Source: Helicobacter didelphidarum (GTDB taxonomy: Bacteria > Campylobacterota > Campylobacteria > Campylobacterales > Helicobacteraceae). From it: a DNA stretch of 32,833 nucleotides. The position numbers were made by a program, and so were the translations under genes. The notes beneath the pieces are model-generated. The model searched no databases, had not been told where the DNA came from, and saw nothing but the letters and a program-made list of their open reading frames with translations. Below are positions 1 to 7,641 of this stretch, piece after piece (within the stretch, counting starts at the first letter, position 1; every line of letters starts with the position of its first letter). The DNA lies in the NCBI RefSeq assembly GCF_003364195.1, contig NZ_NXLQ01000022.1:1-32833 (forward strand), in the 5' to 3' direction.

Positions 1-1161
1 AATATAGACAACTTCTTTTACAACATGAGAATCTTGTTCTAAGCCTTTTCGAGTTTTTTCAATATTTTCATTAATTGCCATAGCCATAGCACCAATTTCG
101 TCTTTGGATTTGAGCGAGATGAGTTCAATACTCTTTTCTTCATGGTTAAGGAAGCGGAAGAATCTGAAGAGTCCTTGCGATATGAAATCTAATGAGCGTA
201 AGACAATGTTTATAACAATATACAAAATCAAGCTAACAAGTATCGAAAAGATAACACTAATACCAATTTGTATATAACTGATATGCATAATAGGAGCTTC
301 AATATCCTCAACAGATTCAAGACTACATAAAGTATAATTAGCAAATTCCGGATGTTCAAATGACTTACATTGTGCAACTTTATTGATACCATTATCTATG
401 ATATTAAATGCTTCAAAATCTTTTGTTTGTTGCGACATTTTACTAATTTCATCATATAAACTATTTTTTTGCATAAGTATAGAATTATCTGTGGCAACAA
501 ATGGAGTATTTGTGGAATCTAAAGCAAATATACCACCCTTATTATGAGCTTTTAATGCCTCAAAATACTTTTGCACATCATTTAATAAAATATCAACACC
601 TACTACACCAATAAATCTCCCATTCTTCACAATAGGGAAACCATATGAGAATGATAATTTACCTGTTATAGAATCTACCATGACTTCAGTTTGGTAAAAA
701 CCATTTTTTTTGGCTGCACCTACATACCAATCTCTTGTATTTACCATATAGTCTGTTCCTTGTCCTCCACGCACTTGAAAAGGAATTCCTGCCTTATCCG
801 TATTTGTAGCACTTTCCACAACTTCACCTGTTGGCAACCCAATATAACTCGCAACCAGTCCCGAAGAATCTTTATGTAGTTTGAGCAATGGACCAACATT
901 TTGTATAATATTTTCTTTGGAATCCAAATAACTTATAGGCATTTCACTGATTTCTTTAGCAAGAGCAAGAAGTGATGTTTTTATGCTCTCATTTTGTTCC
1001 ATAATAAGCATATCAACCACTTGTAATTTATTGGCTTGTGCCGTTATAGTAGATTCTATAGCAACTTGTTTGTTCATTATCATAGAAATAATGCTTAATG
1101 TAATCATAGCAATGACAGAAATAATGCTTGAAACTAATACAACTTTAATTTTTATGCTCAT
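1..1161 (-). CDS. Methyl-accepting chemotaxis protein, dCache sensor and HAMP (C-terminus beyond window)
   Basis: Read from the minus strand, 387 codons are open from an ATG at 1161 to the window edge. Residues 5-28 are a membrane anchor, about 32-292 a periplasmic sensor, about 294-321 a second membrane segment, and about 325-378 a HAMP-like linker. The cytoplasmic signalling hairpin is off-window. The sensor is of dCache_1 type: Tyr138, Arg143, Trp145, Tyr146, Asp163 and Asp190 fit the spacing of the known amino-acid-binding motif, but the usual second-strand Tyr is Met161. It should therefore direct chemotaxis towards a small ligand, possibly an amino acid; the ligand is inferred, not known. 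An AAGGA ribosome site lies 6-7 bases before the ATG and a TATAAT about 55 bases upstream. It is divergent from cmoB. Confidence 0.9.
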   Translation of the reverse strand, partial: MSIKIKVVLVSSIISVIAMITLSIISMIMNKQVAIESTITAQANKLQVVDMLIMEQNESIKTSLLALAKEISEMPISYLDSKENIIQNVGPLLKLHKDSSGLVASYIGLPTGEVVESATNTDKAGIPFQVRGGQGTDYMVNTRDWYVGAAKKNGFYQTEVMVDSITGKLSFSYGFPIVKNGRFIGVVGVDILLNDVQKYFEALKAHNKGGIFALDSTNTPFVATDNSILMQKNSLYDEISKMSQQTKDFEAFNIIDNGINKVAQCKSFEHPEFANYTLCSLESVEDIEAPIMHISYIQIGISVIFSILVSLILYIVINIVLRSLDFISQGLFRFFRFLNHEEKSIELISLKSKDEIGAMAMAINENIEKTRKGLEQDSHVVKEVVYI

Positions 1162-1216
1162 TTTTTATTCCTTAAGAGATACTAAAGCTATAACATAATG
1201 CAAAAATTTATAAAGT

Positions 1217-1222
1217 ATTATA
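1217..1222 (-). promoter_or_regulatory. Candidate -10 box of the chemoreceptor gene
   Basis: A perfect TATAAT on the minus strand about 55 bases before the start codon. No recognisable -35 box precedes it, as is usual for the Helicobacter housekeeping sigma factor. Flagellar sigma factors cannot be excluded. Confidence 0.4.
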
Positions 1223-1461
1223 GCTAAATAATCAATATTAAGATATAGATTTTACTTAAAAAGTTATATTTTTAAGACTAAATAGCTATCTTCATATATA
1301 AGAAATAAAACTTATTATCATAGATTTAAAATCATAACTTCGATGAACATTAGTGTATTTCTTGCATTTTAAATATAAAATGCGTAAAAATTGCAATTTA
1401 ATTATTAAACAATCATTTTCTAAAATATTTTTCCTTTAAAATTTTAAATATTTTTTTATGT

Positions 1462-1467
1462 TATAAT
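1462..1467 (+). promoter_or_regulatory. Candidate -10 box of cmoB
   Basis: A perfect TATAAT ends only nine bases before the ATG at 1477. If it is used, transcription would begin at about 1474, so that ATG would be essentially leaderless and a later start (for example GTG at 1501) becomes likely. Confidence 0.4.
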
Positions 1468-1476
1468 ATCGTAGAA

Positions 1477-2898
1477 ATGATAAATTATTGGGATATTATC
1501 GTGGCAAAAAGAGGTTTTGAGCAAGATAAACACATTAATAGAGAAAATGGATTGCAAAATCAAATAAAATCATTGTCAAACAACCCTATTTTTGATGATT
1601 TTACTCAAGAAGAGTTTGCGATTTTAAATAACCACAAAAATCTTGAGATGTTGCAAAAAATTTCTACAATACAATTTAATAATAGAGGATGTTTTTCAAT
1701 TTTAGATTCTAAAATAAGCAATTTTATATTCTGCCACTCACAAACGGATCAAAGAAATCATCACAACAAGAATGCAGATATCCAAACCATAGAAAAAACT
1801 AAAAATACACGGACTATTCCCTTAAGAAATGATGATGTGAATACGCAGCCATGCTATTTAGAAAAATATAATGGATTTCATATTTTTTTAGATACTAATA
1901 ATAAATTAATTGTAAAAAATAATTATATTGATTCAAAAACAAATAATGAAATTATTACAAAAGATTCTATTTTATCATTGATAAATGATCTTAAACCATG
2001 GAGAAAAGGTCCTTTTTATATCCATTATGACGATACTTTTTTTCAAAATATTTTAGATAAAGATTTTGAAAATCCAAATCTTTTTACTCATTTTCTCTCA
2101 AGCATAAACATAAATCCTAACACAATACAAAAAAATACACAACAAGTTTTCAAAGTGTCCAATGACCACCAAGAAAGTCTCTTACACATTGATACTGAAT
2201 GGCAAAGTCATATAAAAATGAAACTCATTTTAGAATCTTTACAAACTTTACACTACGACATAGCGAATAAGGAGATTTTAGATGTTGGTTGCAATAATGG
2301 CTATTATATGTTTGATTTAGCATTGCGTGCAAAGCATATTACAGGCATTGATCCTGTCGGTATATTTTTTTTGCAATTTTTTTTCATTTACCAGCTTACA
2401 CGCACCGTGCAAAATAGAGGACAAGAAATAATAGAATCTTATTCTATCAATAATATTTCATTTCGTCTTTTAGGTGTACAAGATTTAAGTAGAATTACAA
2501 AAAAATTCGATTTAATTTTATGCTTAGGAGTTTTATATCACAGACAAGACCCATTACAGACACTTAAGATTCTAAAACAATCCTTAAAAAAAGATGGGCT
2601 TTTGCTTCTTGAAACTTTAATCATACAAACACAAGATGAATATGCACTTTGTCCATATCCAACCTATGCAAAAATGTCAAATGTTTTTTATATTTTTAGT
2701 CCAAAAGCCCTATGTAATCTTGCACTAAGAGCTGGATTTAAGACCTGTGACCTTTTAAGTTTTTCTTACACAACAACAAATGAACAACGAACAACAGATT
2801 TTATACAAAAACAAAGTTTAGGGGATTTTCTCCAACACGACCATACAATCGAAGGTTACCCACCTGCATGTAGGGGGATATTTGCACTTTATTCTTAG
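1477..2898 (+). CDS. cmoB: tRNA U34 carboxymethyltransferase CmoB
   Basis: CmoB transfers a carboxymethyl group from carboxy-S-adenosylmethionine to 5-hydroxyuridine 34 of tRNA, giving the wobble base cmo5U. Visible family marks are WRKGPF (Lys177), a SAM-binding DVGCNNGYY segment at about residues 270-278, GVLYHR (Tyr354), the EGYP segment near the end, and Arg466 in ACRG. These correspond to the carboxylate-contacting Lys, Tyr and Arg of Escherichia coli CmoB. The protein is 473 residues against about 320 in E. coli, mostly because about 85 extra polar residues precede WRKGPF. No good ribosome site precedes ATG 1477 and a TATAAT lies almost on it, so the true start may be GTG 1501. The partner CmoA is not in the window. 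Confidence 0.88.
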   Translation: MINYWDIIVAKRGFEQDKHINRENGLQNQIKSLSNNPIFDDFTQEEFAILNNHKNLEMLQKISTIQFNNRGCFSILDSKISNFIFCHSQTDQRNHHNKNADIQTIEKTKNTRTIPLRNDDVNTQPCYLEKYNGFHIFLDTNNKLIVKNNYIDSKTNNEIITKDSILSLINDLKPWRKGPFYIHYDDTFFQNILDKDFENPNLFTHFLSSININPNTIQKNTQQVFKVSNDHQESLLHIDTEWQSHIKMKLILESLQTLHYDIANKEILDVGCNNGYYMFDLALRAKHITGIDPVGIFFLQFFFIYQLTRTVQNRGQEIIESYSINNISFRLLGVQDLSRITKKFDLILCLGVLYHRQDPLQTLKILKQSLKKDGLLLLETLIIQTQDEYALCPYPTYAKMSNVFYIFSPKALCNLALRAGFKTCDLLSFSYTTTNEQRTTDFIQKQSLGDFLQHDHTIEGYPPACRGIFALYS

Positions 2899-3150
2899 AA
2901 TCTATATTGGCGAATTGTGATATGAAATTCTTTTTAGTATATAGTTTTGAGTTTAATTATTAACTTAATAAAAATCCCCTGGTTTTATACGAAAAAATAA
3001 ATTGTATGTAACATAATCTTGATAGGTTTATTGCGGGGATTTATTCCCATTGTTATTGATTTTACATTTTTTTGAAGTTATTTTATTGAAATATTAGGTT
3101 TTTTTAAGTATATTTGACAATTTAATTTATATATTTCATCAAGGGATTTT

Positions 3151-4131
3151 ATGCGACATTTTTTAACACTCAATGACTTTTCAAAAGCAGAACTTTTGGA
3201 AATGATGAAACTCGCCATTGATATAAAAATGCAACATATACAAGGCATTCCAACTCCCTATTTATCAGGAAAAACTTTGGCAATGGTGTTTGAAAAAAGT
3301 TCTACACGAACACGTGTAAGTTTTCAAGTAGGAATCTATCAGCTTGGAGGATTTGGAATTTTTTTATCAAATAGTGATTTACAACTTGGTCGCGGTGAGA
3401 TTATTCGTGATAGTGCGGCTGTCATTAGCTCTATGGTTGATATGATTATGGTTCGCACACACATGCATCAAAGACTTGAGGAGTTTGCAAAATATTCAAG
3501 TGTGCCTGTTATTAATGGGCTAAGCGATGCTTTTCACCCTATGCAACTTTTGGCGGACTACCTTACAATGATTGAAAATGGGATTTTTGTTCCCCATAGA
3601 ATCTTAGATGGGGTTGCACATAAAAATATTATTGCAATGCCCATTGTTGCATATATCGGCGATGGCAATAATATGGCACATTCTTGGCTTATGCTTGCCT
3701 CAAAGCTTGGATTTGAATTACGACTTGCATGTCCTAAAAATTACCAACCAAATCAAGATATTGTAGCAATAGCGTATGAGAATGCAAAAAAGAGCGGTGC
3801 AAAAATTATCATTACAGATGACATTATAGAAGTAGCAAAGGCTGCAAATGTTATTACAACAGATACTTGGGTATCCATGGGACAAGAAGCGGAGAAAGAA
3901 CAGAGAATGCGTGATTTTAAAGATTATAAAGTAGATTCTCATATTATGAGTCTTGCTCATCAAGACGCTATTTTTTTACATTGTTTACCCGCATATCGTG
4001 GATTAGAAGTCAGCGAAGAAGTTATTGATGGCACACAAAGCAAAATTATACAAGAGGCACATAATCGCTTGCACGCCCAAAAAGGAGTAATGGTATGGCT
4101 GAACAAACAAAACAGAATCACTACAATTTAG
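3151..4131 (+). CDS. argF: Ornithine carbamoyltransferase
   Basis: This enzyme joins carbamoyl phosphate and ornithine to give citrulline, in arginine synthesis or, run in reverse, in arginine catabolism. Its length of 326 residues is normal. It carries the carbamoyl-phosphate motif STRTR (51-55), HPMQ (129-132), an ornithine-side DTWVSMG (238-244) and HCLP (277-280) with the catalytic Cys. The DTWVSMG and HCLP signatures separate it from aspartate carbamoyltransferase. ATG 3151 follows AAGGGA at good spacing. Its last 37 bases overlap the next gene in another frame, so the two are probably co-transcribed. No other arginine genes are near, so the direction of the pathway cannot be judged here. 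Confidence 0.94.
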   Translation: MRHFLTLNDFSKAELLEMMKLAIDIKMQHIQGIPTPYLSGKTLAMVFEKSSTRTRVSFQVGIYQLGGFGIFLSNSDLQLGRGEIIRDSAAVISSMVDMIMVRTHMHQRLEEFAKYSSVPVINGLSDAFHPMQLLADYLTMIENGIFVPHRILDGVAHKNIIAMPIVAYIGDGNNMAHSWLMLASKLGFELRLACPKNYQPNQDIVAIAYENAKKSGAKIIITDDIIEVAKAANVITTDTWVSMGQEAEKEQRMRDFKDYKVDSHIMSLAHQDAIFLHCLPAYRGLEVSEEVIDGTQSKIIQEAHNRLHAQKGVMVWLNKQNRITTI

Positions 4132-4520
4132 TCCAAAGTCTTTGCAATGCAAATAATATTGCATCACTTTCACAACTTGAGGCAAATCAGTTTCTTTTAG
4201 AATTTATAAACGGGGAACTAAAAGCAGATGAGGCATCATTTGTGAAAACAGATTCGGGAGATGAATTTGTTATGTTGCCACGCGAAGCAATAACACATAT
4301 TTTAGGCACATTAAAAAATAGTCATGAAGAAACAACAAAAATTATGCTACGACATGCAATTCGAGATTTGATTCCATTTGACATAGAGGATGCGATGGCA
4401 GTAGCAATGTATGAACTTGAAAAATACAGACTCGATGATGGAAATCTACCAATAGTAAATGTAAAGAATCTTGCTAAAGAGATTCGTATAAATCATCCAA
4501 ATTTATTCATACAATTTTAA
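4095..4520 (+). CDS. DUF2603 / UPF0763-type conserved protein
   Basis: A 141-residue acidic, probably cytoplasmic protein with no signal peptide or membrane segment. It resembles the DUF2603 (UPF0763) family found in Campylobacterota; this recognition is from memory of the family and is moderately sure. The function is unknown. The middle part (about 50-110) is rich in charged helices, with the sequence [15 protein letters not shown] well away from any known catalytic motif. The ATG at 4095 has AAAGGAG seven bases upstream, inside the coding sequence of argF, and the genes overlap by 37 bases, which suggests coupled translation. Confidence 0.75.
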   Translation: MAEQTKQNHYNLVQSLCNANNIASLSQLEANQFLLEFINGELKADEASFVKTDSGDEFVMLPREAITHILGTLKNSHEETTKIMLRHAIRDLIPFDIEDAMAVAMYELEKYRLDDGNLPIVNVKNLAKEIRINHPNLFIQF

Positions 4521-4679
4521 AAAGCAACATTTTTAACCTCTTTATAAGAATTAAATGACCGAATTAATAATCTGGCATAAAGCCATATTTTCTAATTTAA
4601 TATCTTATAGAATAAATGAGAAAGAAAATAAAAATAAAAATCCTTATTCAATATTTTCAAAATTTCATAAAAATCTTCA

Positions 4680-5693
4680 CTACTTTTGTTGCATTCTGAG
4701 GTAATCATCCATTTCACTTATATAAACAAGATCATAATATGTTTTTAAAATATGGGAATATTTCTTAAGGACTTCCAGTGTCTGTTTTTTTGGATGTCCA
4801 ATAGCAATCACATAGCCATGTTTATTGGCATATTGTAGAGCTTTTTCTAGTTGCTTTGAAATATAATCTCTATCTTTCTCATTATCTAAAAAAATATTGC
4901 GTGCCAAATAAACTTGATGTCGTTGCACTGCAAGTTGTTTGGCAACACTATTTGCAGAAGTTTTAGAATCTACAAAGGTAATACTATGTTTATCAAGTGC
5001 ATCAAAAAGCTTTTTCATGTCCTCTATACTAGCAGTATAACGACTACCTGTATGATTATTAAGATACTTGAGATTTGGAAAATCGTGCTTAATTGAATCA
5101 ATATAATTTTGCACCTTTTCTTCAGAATCTCCGACACGAAGAACTCTTACTCCTTTTTGTTCAAAATCCTGTGCCTCAAGAGGGAGATGTATCATATAAA
5201 ATTCTAAGGTTTTTGCAATATTGGGATTATCTTTGCTAAAAGTATGTTTAGGGAAAAGAGAGAGATTTAATCGCAAACCAAGATTTTGAAAAGATCGAAT
5301 ATCACTCGGTTTTGCTAGGTCATCAATAATAATAGCAACTTTTGGCTTCCTCGTTATTCTCTTTTTATCTTTTGTTAAAGTGGGGGGAATAAAATTTTCA
5401 GAGTTTTTCTTAAAAATATCTCTATTTTCTGTTTCTAGTGGAGATTCTATAATATCTGTATGTTGTGGTAGTAAGAAATTATTTGTTTTTTTATATGAAT
5501 CTAATTCAATAATATCCATATCAATTTGTTTTTCCAAATCCGCAATATTTAAAGGAGAGTGATTATCGATATGTGATTTTTGAATATAATGGAATATTGC
5601 AATACTTGCACCTATCATCACAAGAACAAGCAGTGCAATAACAACAAAAGTGTATGATATTTGCAATCGATTCTCATTAGGATTGTGCTGCAT
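4680..5693 (-). CDS. Divergent polysaccharide deacetylase family protein (YibQ-like)
   Basis: A 337-residue membrane-anchored protein. A short cytoplasmic tail is followed by a membrane segment at about 14-36 and a low-complexity linker to about 115. From there the DUF610/YibQ-type domain begins with VAIIIDDLA and continues through NHTGSRYT, FVDSKT and IGHPKKQT. This family is a divergent branch of NodB-like carbohydrate deacetylases; its substrate is unknown, and cell-envelope polysaccharide or peptidoglycan is an inference. The active-site Asp pair (IIDD) and the NHTGS segment are intact. The ATG at 5693 has GGAGA five bases upstream. The neighbouring lipoprotein gene upstream on the same strand is 162 bases away, so an operon is possible but not shown. 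Confidence 0.85.
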   Translation of the reverse strand: MQHNPNENRLQISYTFVVIALLVLVMIGASIAIFHYIQKSHIDNHSPLNIADLEKQIDMDIIELDSYKKTNNFLLPQHTDIIESPLETENRDIFKKNSENFIPPTLTKDKKRITRKPKVAIIIDDLAKPSDIRSFQNLGLRLNLSLFPKHTFSKDNPNIAKTLEFYMIHLPLEAQDFEQKGVRVLRVGDSEEKVQNYIDSIKHDFPNLKYLNNHTGSRYTASIEDMKKLFDALDKHSITFVDSKTSANSVAKQLAVQRHQVYLARNIFLDNEKDRDYISKQLEKALQYANKHGYVIAIGHPKKQTLEVLKKYSHILKTYYDLVYISEMDDYLRMQQK

Positions 5694-5855
5694 TGTGTCT
5701 CCAAGCTCATCTAATGTGGTTAGAATTTATTCCAAAAATTATAAAAAATAAAGAATCTCTTATAGTTTTTAGTATTTATCATAAGATATTATTAGATTTT
5801 TTATTTTTATTATTTATAGTTTCAAGTAAGCCTATTTCGTTCCTTTTTTCTCAAA

Positions 5856-6359
5856 CTATAATTTAGTTTTTAATAAAATATAAGAAAAATCAAAAACACC
5901 TACACGGTAATTTGGTAGAGAAAGTGCAATTTGAATCTTTTTTTGTTCAAAAGCATTAGCACGACGAAATGCAATCAAATATCCATCTGAAAGATCATTT
6001 TCTAATACAAGCATATCATCTAACTCTTTTTGATTGATTTGACGAATCCACAAAGGTTTTCTATTAAACATTGTAAGTTGCATAGAATCTGGTAAAACTA
6101 TATTCTCATCATCATTGAAAATCTCTAAAAAAAAATATTCTCGTCCATGAAATATACTACTATCAATTTCATTGAGATAAGTTAATCTCGCTGCAATCTT
6201 AAGTTTAGAATCTTGTGAGCTAAGCAAAACCATGCGACTATTTTGAGCTAATGTTTGTGGTGCAATTGTAAGATGTTCATTTTTTCCAAAATATGATGAA
6301 CAACCATACAAAAGAAGAATAATGCAACCAAAAGTGAAAAAAAATATCTTCGATAACAT
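5856..6359 (-). CDS. Putative lipoprotein
   Basis: A 167-residue protein with an N-terminal signal sequence ending in a lipobox (Leu17-Tyr-Gly-Cys20), so it should be lipidated on Cys20 and held in the inner or outer membrane facing the periplasm. The remainder, about 145 residues, looks like a beta-rich globular domain with no motif I recognise. The start codon at 6359 lacks a clear ribosome site but is the only one that gives a proper signal peptide. It is divergent from pyrB, 118 bases away. Confidence 0.7.
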   Translation of the reverse strand: MLSKIFFFTFGCIILLLYGCSSYFGKNEHLTIAPQTLAQNSRMVLLSSQDSKLKIAARLTYLNEIDSSIFHGREYFFLEIFNDDENIVLPDSMQLTMFNRKPLWIRQINQKELDDMLVLENDLSDGYLIAFRRANAFEQKKIQIALSLPNYRVGVFDFSYILLKTKL

Positions 6360-6424
6360 AAGAGAACGCTTTGATTTTTAAAAATGTCAAGTTTGCATAA
6401 ATTTATCTGTAATTTTAGCAAATT

Positions 6425-6433
6425 TGTTATAAT
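6425..6433 (+). promoter_or_regulatory. Extended -10 promoter of pyrB
   Basis: TGT followed directly by TATAAT, an extended -10 element, lies 44 bases before the pyrB ATG. It predicts a leader of about 38 bases containing the AGGA ribosome site. No attenuator-like hairpin is visible in the leader. Confidence 0.55.
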
Positions 6434-6477
6434 ATTGGAACAAAAACCACCATAAACTTCATGAATAGGATATAATC

Positions 6478-7413
6478 ATGGCTCTGCGACATTTAATACA
6501 AACTTCCGATTTAAGCAACGACGAGATAAGACATATTTTTGCCCGCACAGCAAATATTTCAGAATCTGACAAGGTCTTGCAAAATAAACGCTTTATTACG
6601 ATTTTTTTTGAAAACTCAACCCGCACATTAAGTAGCTTTGAAATTGCAATTAAAAATCTTGGTGGCGAGGTAATTCGTCTTGATATTGCCAATAGTTCAA
6701 CAGCAAAAGGTGAAAGCATAGCAGATACTGCTGCAACATTGAATGCTATGCAACCACATGCGATAATTACGCGTCATAAGAGTGCTGGTGCACCCAATTT
6801 TCTTACGCAATTTACTTCCTGTCCTATTATTAATGGTGGTGACGGAGCACATGCACATCCTACACAAGCACTACTTGACCTCTATACTATGGCAACACAT
6901 TTTGGTTCATTGGATACAAAAGATTCTAATGTTTCACAACAAGAGATTTGTTTAAGGGGTTTAGATTCTATGCGGGGTAAACGTATAGCAATTGTTGGTG
7001 ATATTAAAAACTCTCGCGTTGCTAATAGCAATATCGCTCTTTTAACTCGTTTTGGCGTTGATGTTACACTTGTTGCTCCTCCTCACTTTCTCTATAAAAC
7101 AAGAATTAAAACTGCTTATAATTTGCGTAAAGTTATTGATAATATTGATATTATCATGGCATTACGTACACAAACAGAACGACACAATACACAGATTTAT
7201 GGAAGCTTAAAAGATTATGCAAATAGATTTTGCGTTACGAAAGATTTGCTCGGTAATCGCGATATTATTGTATTGCATCCGGGTCCCGTGCATCGCAATA
7301 TTGATATTGATGATGAAATACTTGCTGATTCGCGTTGTAAAATATTACAGCAAGTAGAAAATGGAGTAAAAATCCGCATGTCTGTCATGGAGTTTTTCTG
7401 TGGAAATTCATAA
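6478..7413 (+). CDS. pyrB: Aspartate carbamoyltransferase catalytic chain
   Basis: Catalyses carbamoyl phosphate plus aspartate to carbamoyl aspartate, the committed step of pyrimidine synthesis. Motifs are STRT (47-50), the mobile loop NSSTAKGES with Lys77, HPTQ (127-130), [12 protein letters not shown] (175-186) and LHPGPVHRN near the C-terminus. Its 311 residues match catalytic chains of other Campylobacterota. About residues 143-165 form a polar insertion just before the second domain. AGGA lies eight bases before the ATG and an extended -10 box lies upstream. No pyrI regulatory chain is adjacent, consistent with an unregulated trimer, which is inferred. Confidence 0.95.
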   Translation: MALRHLIQTSDLSNDEIRHIFARTANISESDKVLQNKRFITIFFENSTRTLSSFEIAIKNLGGEVIRLDIANSSTAKGESIADTAATLNAMQPHAIITRHKSAGAPNFLTQFTSCPIINGGDGAHAHPTQALLDLYTMATHFGSLDTKDSNVSQQEICLRGLDSMRGKRIAIVGDIKNSRVANSNIALLTRFGVDVTLVAPPHFLYKTRIKTAYNLRKVIDNIDIIMALRTQTERHNTQIYGSLKDYANRFCVTKDLLGNRDIIVLHPGPVHRNIDIDDEILADSRCKILQQVENGVKIRMSVMEFFCGNS

Positions 7414-7641
7414 AATGCACACTATACAATAAAAAAGCTTTTATATTTAGAATTATGAAATTAAAATATTGTAGTTAATTATTTATAATCATCTTTCTTG
7501 TCAATAAAAAATAAACAACAAATATTTATTTATAGATTCTGTCAAGTTTGAGAGAAATTCTCACTCCAAGTCTATTTGTTTTGTTTCTCATGACTTTATA
7601 TCCATTGAAAACTTTTTGCAAAAATAGTATCTTAAAAACCC

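Larger units (their letters stand above)
1162..1476. other. Divergent intergenic region between chemoreceptor and cmoB
   Basis: About 315 bases of very AT-rich DNA with no plausible gene. It holds a minus-strand TATAAT for the chemoreceptor at 1217-1222 and a plus-strand TATAAT for cmoB at 1462-1467. I see no convincing hairpin or operator between them. Confidence 0.6.

Noticed and set aside
2972-3042. Inverted repeat AAATCCCC ... GGGGATTT after cmoB
   Set aside because: Only 8 bp with a 55-base loop and no T-run; not a convincing terminator or riboswitch.
3114-3135. Perfect TTGACA before argF as a -35 box
   Set aside because: The nearest TATATA/TATATT boxes are only 8-10 bases away, far too close for a -35/-10 pair.
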